This document shows positions 1-5,215 of a stretch of DNA of 5,324 nucleotides, piece by piece. The stretch spans positions 1 through 5,324 of the forward strand of contig CAMLSH010000294.1 in assembly GCA_946482625.1 (NCBI GenBank). The letters are read 5' to 3'. The translations under genes and the position numbers were made by a program. Origin of the DNA: an uncultured Opitutaceae bacterium. GTDB taxonomy: Bacteria; Verrucomicrobiota; Verrucomicrobiae; Opitutales; Opitutaceae. How positions within the stretch are numbered: the first letter of the stretch is position 1; every line of letters starts with the position of its first letter. The notes below the pieces were generated by a model that worked only from the letters and a program-made list of their open reading frames with translations, ran no database searches and was not told the DNA's origin.

Positions 1-743
1 TCGAGCATCGGCATCTCCTCGCAACCCGCCGTCCGCGACGCCAGCCGCATATCCTTGAGCATGTGTTTCACCGAAAACTGCGGCGAAAAATCCTCCGCGC
101 GCAGCTTCGGTTCCTTCAGCGCCACCAGACCCGAGTTGCTCACGTTCTTTTTGATGACCGTGAAAAACGTCTCGTCGCTCACGCCCGCCTTGCGCGCAAA
201 CGTCAGCGCCTCGCTCAGCCCCTGCATCTGCACCGCGATGTTCAGATTCATCGCCAGCTTGATCGCCGTCGCCTGCCGCGGTGTGCCGATGTGGAAACGC
301 GTTTCCGACACCAGCGCCAGCAGCGGATCCATCTCCGCCACCAAGCCCGCGTCACCGCCGAGGAAATACACCGTCTTCTTCGCCTCCGCTGCCGGCTTGC
401 TTCCCGTGAACGGCGCCTCGAGATAACGCGCGCCTTTCGCCGTAACCTGCTTCATAAAATTCTCGCTGCTTTCCCCATCGATGGTGCTCGACTGCACCAC
501 GACCTTTCCCGGCCCGAGCGCCGGCAAAATCGCGTCGATCACCGACTGCACCGCCGGCGGATCCGCCACCACGATCTGCACTACCTCCGCCGCTTCCGCG
601 ACTTCCCGCGCCTCGCGTTTCCACTTGGGAAACTCCGGCTGCGGCGTGCGATTCCACGTTCCCGCAAGCACGCCCGCTGCGTCGTAATGCTTCGCCCACA
701 CGCCGCCAATGATTCCAAGACCGATGACTCCAATGGTTTTCAT
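1..743 (-). CDS. NAD(P)-dependent beta-hydroxyacid dehydrogenase (glyoxylate/succinic semialdehyde reductase-like), 3' end cut off by window
   Basis: The first 247 residues are visible; the family is usually about 290, so roughly 40 C-terminal residues lie outside the left edge. The N-terminal Rossmann fold opens with GxGxxG (G8-L-G-I-I-G13). It is followed by W-N31-R32-T33 at the end of beta-2, a pattern typical of NADPH-preferring members such as plant GLYR1. S85-S-T87 and the substrate loop E109-A-P-F-T-G-S-K-P-A-A-E120 match the 3-hydroxyisobutyrate dehydrogenase family, and K162 in IKLAMN is the expected catalytic lysine. The family reduces small aldehydes or 2-oxo/3-hydroxy acids in the cytoplasm; the GLYR-like loop makes glyoxylate or succinic semialdehyde reductase the best guess, with 3-hydroxyisobutyrate or tartronate semialdehyde as alternatives. 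The start is the ATG at 743-741, placed directly before the cofactor motif; no Shine-Dalgarno sequence precedes it. It lies 165 bp downstream of the phosphorylase gene on the same strand; co-transcription is possible but unproven. Confidence 0.9.
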   Translation of the reverse strand, partial: MKTIGVIGLGIIGGVWAKHYDAAGVLAGTWNRTPQPEFPKWKREAREVAEAAEVVQIVVADPPAVQSVIDAILPALGPGKVVVQSSTIDGESSENFMKQVTAKGARYLEAPFTGSKPAAEAKKTVYFLGGDAGLVAEMDPLLALVSETRFHIGTPRQATAIKLAMNLNIAVQMQGLSEALTFARKAGVSDETFFTVIKKNVSNSGLVALKEPKLRAEDFSPQFSVKHMLKDMRLASRTAGCEEMPML

Positions 744-908
744 ATAGAAATTAAGAATCTAATCTGGAACTCACGAACTCTGGAAAAGCCAACCCGAAGC
801 TCGGTAAATTCTCAGCACCGCCGTGTTGGTCCACGTATCCAGCCGGCCGTTCATGCTTCCGCTTTCCAACCTTCCAGCTTTCCACATTCCAAAATCGTTT
901 GCCCTCCC
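744..908. other. Intergenic spacer between phosphorylase and dehydrogenase genes
   Basis: No coding region is supported here. The part next to the dehydrogenase start (744-800) is clearly more AT-rich than its surroundings and could hold that gene's promoter. Read on the minus strand, a weak TTCCAG / TTAGAT pair with 17-base spacing is present, but it is far from consensus and I do not call it. The half next to the phosphorylase stop contains the TTCC repeat island listed separately. Confidence 0.5.
854..890. repeat. Degenerate 7-8 bp tandem repeat island (TTCC core)
   Basis: The core TTCC recurs five times, at 857, 864, 872, 880 and 887, with steps of 7, 8, 8 and 7 bases. Units read TGCTTCC, GCTTTCC, AACCTTCC, AGCTTTCC, ACATTCC. 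On the minus strand (the transcribed direction of both flanking genes) it is a GGAA repeat. Function unknown; it resembles the other heptamer islands in this window in period but not in sequence. Confidence 0.6.
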
Positions 909-1607
909 TCATCCCAAAATCTCCAGCAGCCGCACAAACAGCCGGTTCACCTTGGCCTGATTGCTCTTCACCAGCTCGTGAAACTTCGCGAAGTCCACGT
1001 CGCCGCCCATCAGCCCGTTCGCAAAATTATCAATCATCGCGATCGAGTTATACCGTAGCCCGATCTCCCGGCATAAATCCGCCTCATGCGCCGCCGTCAT
1101 ACCGACAACATCGCCCCACGCCTGGATGATCTGCACTTCCGCCTTCGTCTCGAAACGCGGTCCACGCATCTGCACGTAAACTTTCCCGGTCTGGATCGAA
1201 AACTCCGGCGCCAGTTTCTCCACCAACATCGGCATCAAATTGTTATCGATCCCTGGCGCGCCGCCCTTGAGTTCATCGTCGAAAAACGTCTGCGGCCCCT
1301 GCTGCAAACCGACGTAATCCGCACACGAAACAAGCGTCCCCGGCGGCAGGGCCGCTTTCAGCGAACCCACCGAGTTGACCGACACCACATCGACAAACCC
1401 GAGATCCGCCAGCGCCCGGATATTCGCCCGGTAGTTGATCGCATGCGGCGGCTTCGGCACACCGTAACCGTGGCGGTTGATGAGTGCGTGTTCGCCCCGC
1501 TGCTTGTAAGTGACTCGCCCGTACACCGTCTCGACCGTCTTCTCCTCCCACGAGGAAAACAAATCCGACTTCACGATGCTCGTGCCGCTAACAAACGCGA
1601 TTTTCAT
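909..1607 (-). CDS. MTAP/PNP-family purine nucleoside phosphorylase (5'-methylthioadenosine or methylthioinosine phosphorylase-like)
   Basis: 232 residues, shorter than human MTAP (283). The family cleaves a purine (methylthio)nucleoside with phosphate to the free base and ribose-1-phosphate, in methionine/purine salvage. Landmarks in order: S7-G-T-S10 phosphate loop, N-R45-H46-G (phosphate), PPHAINYRANI at 54-63, SVNSVGSL at 76-83, M-R-G-P-R-F-E-T-K-A-E at 147-157 and V-G-M170-T171 (base/ribose site). The base-specificity segment reads SIAM-I-D-N194-F-A196, where human MTAP has SIAM-A-T-D220-Y-D222. Asn at the D220 position is the state seen in 6-oxopurine phosphorylases, so methylthioinosine or inosine/guanosine may be preferred over methylthioadenosine (inference). 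The ATG at 1607-1605 puts the phosphate loop at the usual N-terminal place; a TTG at 1643 would add 12 residues unlike the family. The neighbouring esterase diverges from it and gives no clue to substrate. Confidence 0.85.
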   Translation of the reverse strand: MKIAFVSGTSIVKSDLFSSWEEKTVETVYGRVTYKQRGEHALINRHGYGVPKPPHAINYRANIRALADLGFVDVVSVNSVGSLKAALPPGTLVSCADYVGLQQGPQTFFDDELKGGAPGIDNNLMPMLVEKLAPEFSIQTGKVYVQMRGPRFETKAEVQIIQAWGDVVGMTAAHEADLCREIGLRYNSIAMIDNFANGLMGGDVDFAKFHELVKSNQAKVNRLFVRLLEILG

Positions 1608-1716
1608 GCCCGCAGCGTTCAGCCGGAAACATGCCCCGGCCAACTCTTTTCTCGCCGTGCTTCATTCCGCTCGCTCAATCGAAAATCAATAATCCAGAAT
1701 CGAAAATCCAGCGCCC
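1608..1716. promoter_or_regulatory. Divergent intergenic region, likely holding promoters for phosphorylase and esterase
   Basis: This 109-bp gap separates two divergent start codons, so promoters for both directions should lie in or near it. It has an AT-rich patch (1676-1710) in otherwise GC-rich DNA, but I see no convincing -35/-10 pair on either strand. The AT-rich patch is a heptamer repeat, listed separately. The regulatory assignment rests on gene arrangement only. Confidence 0.4.
1676..1710. repeat. Five perfect-length heptamers, consensus NAATCNA
   Basis: The 35 bases divide without gaps into CAATCGA, AAATCAA, TAATCCA, GAATCGA, AAATCCA. All five units share AATC at positions 2-5 and A at position 7; only positions 1 and 6 vary. 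The island ends six bases before the esterase ATG, occupying the place where a ribosome binding site would be expected. The form is like the short tandemly repeated repetitive (STRR) heptamers described in filamentous cyanobacteria, but the sequence is not one I recognise. Confidence 0.75.
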
Positions 1717-2700
1717 ATGCCCCTCATCGATAAACCGCTCGCCGAACTCAAAAAATACCGCGGCATCAACCCGCGTCCCGCCGACTTCGACGCCTACTGG
1801 CGTGAATCCCTCGCCGAGCTCGATGCGCACGATCCGCACATCACGCTGATCCCCAACCGCACCATCAAATCCCGCGGCGCCGAGTGTTACGACCTGTGGT
1901 TCACCGGCATCGGCGGCGCCCGCATCCACGCCAAATACCTCCGCCCCAAAGCCGATCCCGCCGCGCCTCACGCCACCAACGGTTATCCCGCCGTGCTCCA
2001 GTTTCATGGATACAGCGCCAACAGCGGCGACTGGGCCGACAAGCTCGCCTTCGTCCACGAAGGCTTCTGCGTCGCCGCCATGGATTGCCGCGGCCAGGGC
2101 GGCCAGTCCGAGGATGTCGGCGGCGTCAAAGGCAACACCCTCCAAGGCCAGATCATCCGCGGCCTCGACGACCCCGACGCGAAGAAACTCCTCTTCCGTG
2201 CCATCTTTCTCGATACAGCCTTGCTCGCCCGCGTCGTCATGAGCCTGCCCGAGGTGGACGCGAAACGCGTCGGTGCGATGGGCGCGTCCCAAGGCGGCGC
2301 CCTCACGCTCGCCTGCGCCGCGCTTGAGCCGCGCATCAAACGCGCCGCCCCGATCTATCCGTTTCTCTGCGATTATCAGCGTGTCTGGGAAATGGATCAG
2401 GCCAAGGACGCCTACGCCGAGCTCACGCAGTACTTCCGCCGTTTCGATCCACGCCACGAGAACGAGAAACACGTTTTCGAAAAACTCGGCTACATCGACT
2501 GCCAGCACCTCGCCCCGCGCATCAAGGCCGAGGTCCTCATGTTCACCGGCCTGATGGACACTATCTGCCCGCCTTCGAGCCAGTTCGCCGCGTACAACAA
2601 AATCAAAGCGAAGAAGCGCATGATCGTGTATCCCGATTTCACCCACGAGGGCCTGCCCGGCGCCAACGACGCCATCTTCGAATTTCTACGCGACCTGTGA
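1717..2700 (+). CDS. CE7-family acetyl xylan esterase / cephalosporin-C deacetylase (AXE1 family alpha/beta hydrolase)
   Basis: 327 residues, close to the usual 310-330 of carbohydrate esterase family 7. These enzymes remove acetyl groups from acetylated xylo-oligosaccharides and other small acetyl esters. In order: an N-terminal segment with the typical P-x-D-F-D-x-Y-W (21-28), the oxyanion strand Q-F-H97-G98-Y, the family mark R125-G-Q127 (in CRGQGG), the nucleophile elbow G189-A-S191-Q-G-G, D281 in G-L-M-D-T-I-C-P-P, and H310 in T-H-E-G. S191/D281/H310 form the triad, all in family position. No signal peptide is seen, so it probably acts in the cytoplasm on imported oligosaccharides, as CE7 enzymes usually do. 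The ATG gives a normal N-terminus but has no Shine-Dalgarno sequence; a heptamer repeat abuts it. No transporter or glycosidase is in view, so the natural substrate is unknown. Confidence 0.88.
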   Translation: MPLIDKPLAELKKYRGINPRPADFDAYWRESLAELDAHDPHITLIPNRTIKSRGAECYDLWFTGIGGARIHAKYLRPKADPAAPHATNGYPAVLQFHGYSANSGDWADKLAFVHEGFCVAAMDCRGQGGQSEDVGGVKGNTLQGQIIRGLDDPDAKKLLFRAIFLDTALLARVVMSLPEVDAKRVGAMGASQGGALTLACAALEPRIKRAAPIYPFLCDYQRVWEMDQAKDAYAELTQYFRRFDPRHENEKHVFEKLGYIDCQHLAPRIKAEVLMFTGLMDTICPPSSQFAAYNKIKAKKRMIVYPDFTHEGLPGANDAIFEFLRDL

Positions 2701-2725
2701 GGTGGAGCGCCCACTCCAAGCGCAC
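2699..2725 (-). repeat. Palindromic interspersed element, copy 1 (inverted relative to copy 2)
   Basis: Read on the minus strand this is GTGCGC, TT, GGAG, TGGGC, then GCTCCACCTC. It is nearly the same as the plus-strand sequence at 3307-3331, with the loop changed and two bases inserted. It folds as TGGAG/CTCCA (2703-2707 with 2714-2718). It overlaps the last two bases of the esterase stop codon and lies between convergent genes. A hairpin here might help end transcription, but there is no T-run for a classical terminator. Confidence 0.65.
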
Positions 2726-2780
2726 GGTTCATCTCAAATTTCCCTTCAGCCGAAGAGCGTTACCCGACGCCCTCCGCAAT

Positions 2781-2815
2781 TGAGCGTTCAGCGTTAAAAG
2801 TTAAACGTTGAGCGT
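2781..2815. repeat. Five perfect-length heptamers, consensus TNARNGT
   Basis: The 35 bases split exactly into TGAGCGT, TCAGCGT, TAAAAGT, TAAACGT, TGAGCGT. T1, A3, G6 and T7 are invariant and the first and last units are identical. It lies in the 166-bp gap between the convergent esterase and dehydratase genes, where no promoter is needed, so a role in transcription initiation is unlikely. The rest of the gap (2726-2866) shows no coding sign. Confidence 0.75.
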
Positions 2816-2866
2816 TCCCCTTTCCTTCCGCCCATCCGCACGTCGCGCTGCTCCTGACATCTTCGC

Positions 2867-3160
2867 TCACCCGACCCAGCTGATCTTCTCAAACCGTTTC
2901 GCCAGCCCGACATCTTTCGCCGTCACCTTGCCGCCCGCGTCGTGTGTATTCAGCCGCACCGCCACACGATTATAGACGTTCGTCCATTCCGGATGGTGGT
3001 TCAGTTCCTCCGCCTCAAACGCCACCCGCGTCATGAAGCTCATCGCTTCGCGAAACGACTTGAACGTGTACGTCTTCGCCAGCGCATCCTTATCGAACGC
3101 CCAGCCCCTCAGGTCAGCCAAGGCACTTTGAATCTCCGTCGTGGTCAGCGGTGTGCTCAT
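2867..3160 (-). CDS. Pterin-4a-carbinolamine dehydratase (PCD/PhhB family)
   Basis: 97 residues, normal for this single-domain family. It dehydrates 4a-hydroxytetrahydropterin to quinonoid dihydropterin, recycling the cofactor of aromatic amino acid hydroxylases. The family signature is complete: E52-L-N-H55-H56-P57-E-W59, N61-V-Y63, then L70-N-T-H73-D74 and, after G76-G77 and V79-T80, D83. H55, H56 and H73 correspond to the three active-site histidines of mammalian PCD. The chosen ATG (3160-3158) gives MSTPLTTTEI; an upstream in-frame ATG at 3181 would add MGGLLGG and cannot be excluded. No phenylalanine hydroxylase is nearby, so whether it serves a hydroxylase or a general pterin-related role is open. 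It stands alone, convergent with the esterase and divergent from uppS, between two inverted copies of a palindromic repeat. Confidence 0.95.
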   Translation of the reverse strand: MSTPLTTTEIQSALADLRGWAFDKDALAKTYTFKSFREAMSFMTRVAFEAEELNHHPEWTNVYNRVAVRLNTHDAGGKVTAKDVGLAKRFEKISWVG

Positions 3161-3227
3161 CCCGCCAAGCAACCCACCCATTCCCTGCCGTCAAATCCCC
3201 GCCTACTACGCCGTTCGCGGCCACTCC

Positions 3228-3331
3228 GAGGTGAAACGCGACCTCCGGGCGCGTTGTTCGCCATCGCAGGCGTTATCGCGTCTTACGCCTGCCTGCATCG
3301 CTCAGCGTGCGCGGAGCGCCCGCTCCACCTC
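3228..3331. repeat. Cluster of three palindromes in the dehydratase-uppS gap
   Basis: Three inverted repeats follow one another: GAGGT/ACCTC (3228-3232 with 3241-3245, loop of 8), GCAGGCGT/ACGCCTGC (3266-3273 with 3285-3292, loop of 11, perfect 8-bp stem) and GGAGC/GCTCC (3313-3317 with 3322-3326, loop of 4). The regular succession of GC-rich hairpins is like REP-type or MITE-like intergenic repeats. No gene is supported in 3161-3473; the frame open from 3141 into uppS has no family similarity before residue Met at 3474. Confidence 0.6.
3307..3331 (+). repeat. Palindromic interspersed element, copy 2
   Basis: Reads GTGCGC, GGAG, CGCCC, GCTCCACCTC. The left six and right ten bases are identical to the minus-strand reading of 2699-2725, so the two copies are inverted with respect to each other, about 580 bp apart, with the dehydratase gene between them. 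Confidence 0.65.
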
Positions 3332-3379
3332 GATCCGAACTCGCCCCGATCCCCCAAAATCGCCTCCTCCGCGTTTCCC

Positions 3380-3407
3380 ATTGGTAATTGGCGACTGGGC
3401 ATTCGCG
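3380..3407. repeat. Four-unit heptamer island, consensus ATTGGNN
   Basis: Units ATTGGTA, ATTGGCG, ACTGGGC, ATTCGCG follow each other without gaps, with decreasing match to the first two. It sits just after the palindrome cluster and about 70 bases before the uppS start. Shorter and more decayed than the islands at 1676 and 2781. Confidence 0.5.
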
Positions 3408-3473
3408 CATCGCTCCGCGACGCGCGCTTGCATCACCTCCGGCCCGCTCCCTAAATCCCCGCACTTTTTTGCA

Positions 3474-4241
3474 ATGCCTTCTGCCCGTCCCACTGCGCCC
3501 GTCGCCCCTCCGCTCGTCACGATCCCGCAGCACGTCGCGATCATCATGGACGGCAACGGCCGCTGGGCCAAACAACGTGGTCTCCCCCGCATCGAAGGCC
3601 ACCGCCGCGGCGTCGAAACCGTCCGCAGCATCATCGACGCCTCCCGCGAACTCGGCATCCGCTACCTTACCCTCTACGCCTTCTCCGTCGAAAACTGGAA
3701 GCGCCCGCAAGACGAAGTCGGCGCGCTCATGCACTTGCTCGAGTATTTCCTGAAAAAAGAAACCAAGACCTTGGTCAAAAACCGCGTCCGCCTCCTCACC
3801 ATCGGCCGCACCCAGGATCTGCCCCCCGTCGTCCGCAAACAACTCGACGCCGCCATTGCCGCCACCGCCGCGTTTACCGAACACACTCTCGTCCTCGCGC
3901 TCAACTACGGGTCGCGTACGGAGATCGTGGATGCGGCCCATGCCTACGCCGCCGCCGTCGCCGTCGGTAAAGAAAAGCTCAACGACAACTCATGGGAAAC
4001 CTTCAGCCGTTACCTCTACACCCGCGACATCCCCGACCCCGATCTGGTCATCCGCACGTCTGGCGAAACTCGCGTGAGTAACTTTCTTCTCATGCAGAGC
4101 GCCTACGCCGAATTCGTTTTCACGCCCGTCCTTTGGCCCGACTTCACCAAGACCGAACTAGCCGCCGCCGTGGAAACCTTCTCCAAACGCGAACGCCGCT
4201 TCGGCCAGACCAGCGAACAAGTAAAACCCGCCCGCACCTGA
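3474..4241 (+). CDS. uppS: Undecaprenyl diphosphate synthase (cis-prenyltransferase, isoprenyl transferase)
   Basis: 255 residues. It adds eight isopentenyl units to farnesyl diphosphate to give C55 undecaprenyl diphosphate, the precursor of the lipid carrier for peptidoglycan and other wall polymers. All family blocks are present: H20-V-A-I-I-M-D26-G-N28-G-R30-W31, R39/H43 in LPRIEGHRRG, YAFSVENWKRP (69-78), N144-Y-G-S-R, and D190-L-V-I-R194-T-S-G-E-T-R200-V-S202-N-F-L with E213 and F-x-x-x-L-W-P-D-F (217-224). D26, R39, H43, S71, N74, W75, R77, R194, R200, S202 and E213 fall at the same numbers as in the E. coli enzyme, which supports the ATG at 3474. The frame stays open upstream to 3141, but that part is repeat-bearing and non-conserved. 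No Shine-Dalgarno sequence is visible. First gene of the uppS-cdsA-dxr cluster, 14 bp before cdsA, so the two are surely co-transcribed. Confidence 0.98.
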   Translation: MPSARPTAPVAPPLVTIPQHVAIIMDGNGRWAKQRGLPRIEGHRRGVETVRSIIDASRELGIRYLTLYAFSVENWKRPQDEVGALMHLLEYFLKKETKTLVKNRVRLLTIGRTQDLPPVVRKQLDAAIAATAAFTEHTLVLALNYGSRTEIVDAAHAYAAAVAVGKEKLNDNSWETFSRYLYTRDIPDPDLVIRTSGETRVSNFLLMQSAYAEFVFTPVLWPDFTKTELAAAVETFSKRERRFGQTSEQVKPART

Positions 4242-4255
4242 TCCCCAAAATCCAC

Positions 4256-5098
4256 ATGGGCAAACGCATCTTCAGCACCGTCACCCTCTGGGCCCTCGTC
4301 TTCGCCTGCATCTATTTCCTAGGCTCCACGGGTGCCGTGTGGCTGATCACGCTGATCGCCGCGCTGACCCTGCGCGAGTTCTACGCCCTTGTCCGCAAGA
4401 TGGGCCAACCGCCCTTCGCAAACACCGGCATCGCCTTCAGCGTCGCGATCACCCTCGCACCGCTTTACCTCGAAACGCTGCCCGCACTCCGCGCTCTCGG
4501 CTCGCAAACCACACTCGTCCTGATCGGCCTCGCCGCCATCGCCTTCGCCCTTCGCATCCTCCGCGAACGCGCCGCCGAGCTCCGCGTCGAGACGCTCGCC
4601 TGGTCCCTCTTCGGCGTCATCTACGTCCCCGTGATGCTCCACTTCCTCGTGCGCATCATCCTCCTCGCCGGCCCGCACGCTGCCACCGGCCTCGCCTTCT
4701 GCCTCTGGCTGATCGCCGTATCCAAGTTCTGCGACGTCGGCGCGCTTCTCTCCGGCATGGCCTTCGGCAAACACAAGATGGCCCCCGTCATCAGCCCCAA
4801 GAAAACCTGGGAAGGCGCCATCGGCGGCGTCCTCATCTCCGCCGGCCTCGGCGCCGGCATCGCCCACTTCGCCGCCCAGTTTTACCCAACCACCTTCACG
4901 CCGCTCATCGCGGCGCTCGCCGCACTTCCCATCGCCACCCTCGCCATCGTTTCCGACCTCGTGGAATCCATCATCAAACGCCGCGCCAACTCCAAAGACT
5001 CCGGCAACACCATCCCCGGCATCGGCGGCGTCTTCGACCTCTCCGACAGCCTGATCCTCACGGCCCCCGTCGGCTACCTCGTGTTCTCCCTGCTGTAG
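4256..5098 (+). CDS. cdsA: Phosphatidate cytidylyltransferase (CDP-diacylglycerol synthase)
   Basis: 280 residues, usual for CdsA. An integral membrane enzyme that joins CTP and phosphatidic acid into CDP-diacylglycerol, the branch point of phospholipid synthesis. Hydrophobic segments are seen at about 9-45 (two), 55-72, 85-100, 113-138, 142-157, 187-207, 214-233 and 265-280. Conserved sites: SKFCD160-VGA, FGKHKMAP (170-177), S180-P-K-K-T-W-E-G187, and the C-terminal signature D234-x-x-E237-S-x-x-K241-R242 ... K247-D248-S-G-N-T-I-P254-G-I-G-G258-V-F-D261-L-S-D264-S. Compared with the classic signature, PGHGG is PGIGG and DRxD is DLSD, while the metal-binding aspartates remain. The ATG at 4256 follows the uppS stop after 14 bp; a longer frame starting inside uppS (4133) would add 41 non-conserved residues. 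No Shine-Dalgarno sequence precedes it. Confidence 0.95.
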   Translation: MGKRIFSTVTLWALVFACIYFLGSTGAVWLITLIAALTLREFYALVRKMGQPPFANTGIAFSVAITLAPLYLETLPALRALGSQTTLVLIGLAAIAFALRILRERAAELRVETLAWSLFGVIYVPVMLHFLVRIILLAGPHAATGLAFCLWLIAVSKFCDVGALLSGMAFGKHKMAPVISPKKTWEGAIGGVLISAGLGAGIAHFAAQFYPTTFTPLIAALAALPIATLAIVSDLVESIIKRRANSKDSGNTIPGIGGVFDLSDSLILTAPVGYLVFSLL

Positions 5099-5099
5099 A

Positions 5100-5194
5100 A
5101 ATCTTTCTCGTTCCTCTTTCTCTTACCCTTTCTCCCGCCGCCCTCCGGCGTCCCCTGACGAAAGAGAACGATTAAGAAAAAGAAGAAAGAGCTC
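5100..5194. repeat. Pyrimidine tract, GC hairpin and purine tract between cdsA and dxr
   Basis: After the cdsA stop comes a nearly pure pyrimidine tract (5102-5136, with TTTCTC at 5104, 5117 and 5129), a GC stem CGCCG/CGGCG (5136-5140 with 5146-5150, loop of 5) and a nearly pure purine tract (5160-5190). The arms partly pair: 5109-5120 with GAAAGAGAACG at 5160-5170, with one bulged base. On the minus strand the first tract reads as purine heptamers much like those of the second, so the two look like inverted copies of one repeat type. It may attenuate transcription between the two genes, but it lacks the T-run of a standard terminator. Confidence 0.5.
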
Positions 5195-5215
5195 ACGAGC
5201 ATCCCACTCCAATCG

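Noticed and set aside
63..1058. Long plus-strand open frame (331 codons) across the dehydrogenase and phosphorylase genes
   Set aside because: Its translation is Arg/His-rich low-quality sequence with no family resemblance, while the minus-strand reading gives two clear enzyme families in the same DNA. It is a GC-content shadow.
1608..1643. TTG start adding 12 residues to the phosphorylase
   Set aside because: The added residues have no counterpart in the family, and the ATG at 1607 begins directly before the first beta strand and phosphate loop.
1675..2646. Minus-strand open frame of 323 codons opposite the esterase gene
   Set aside because: It mirrors the esterase codons; the translation is Gly/Ala/Glu-rich with no motif, whereas the plus strand holds the full CE7 triad.
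2703..2718. Intrinsic terminator after the esterase gene
   Set aside because: A 5-bp hairpin exists but no T-run follows, and the sequence recurs elsewhere as a dispersed palindrome, so it is listed as a repeat.
854..3407. CRISPR array
   Set aside because: The repeat units are 7-8 bases and contiguous, without the 20-40 base repeats and unique spacers of a CRISPR.
3141..3473. Upstream extension of the uppS frame by 111 residues
   Set aside because: This part runs through the palindromes and the heptamer island, is not like any UppS N-terminus, and the Met at 3474 puts active-site residues at exactly the E. coli numbering.
4339..5175. Plus-strand open frame of 278 codons overlapping cdsA
   Set aside because: Extremely Arg/His/Pro-rich translation, typical of an out-of-frame reading of a GC-rich gene; cdsA in the other frame is well conserved.
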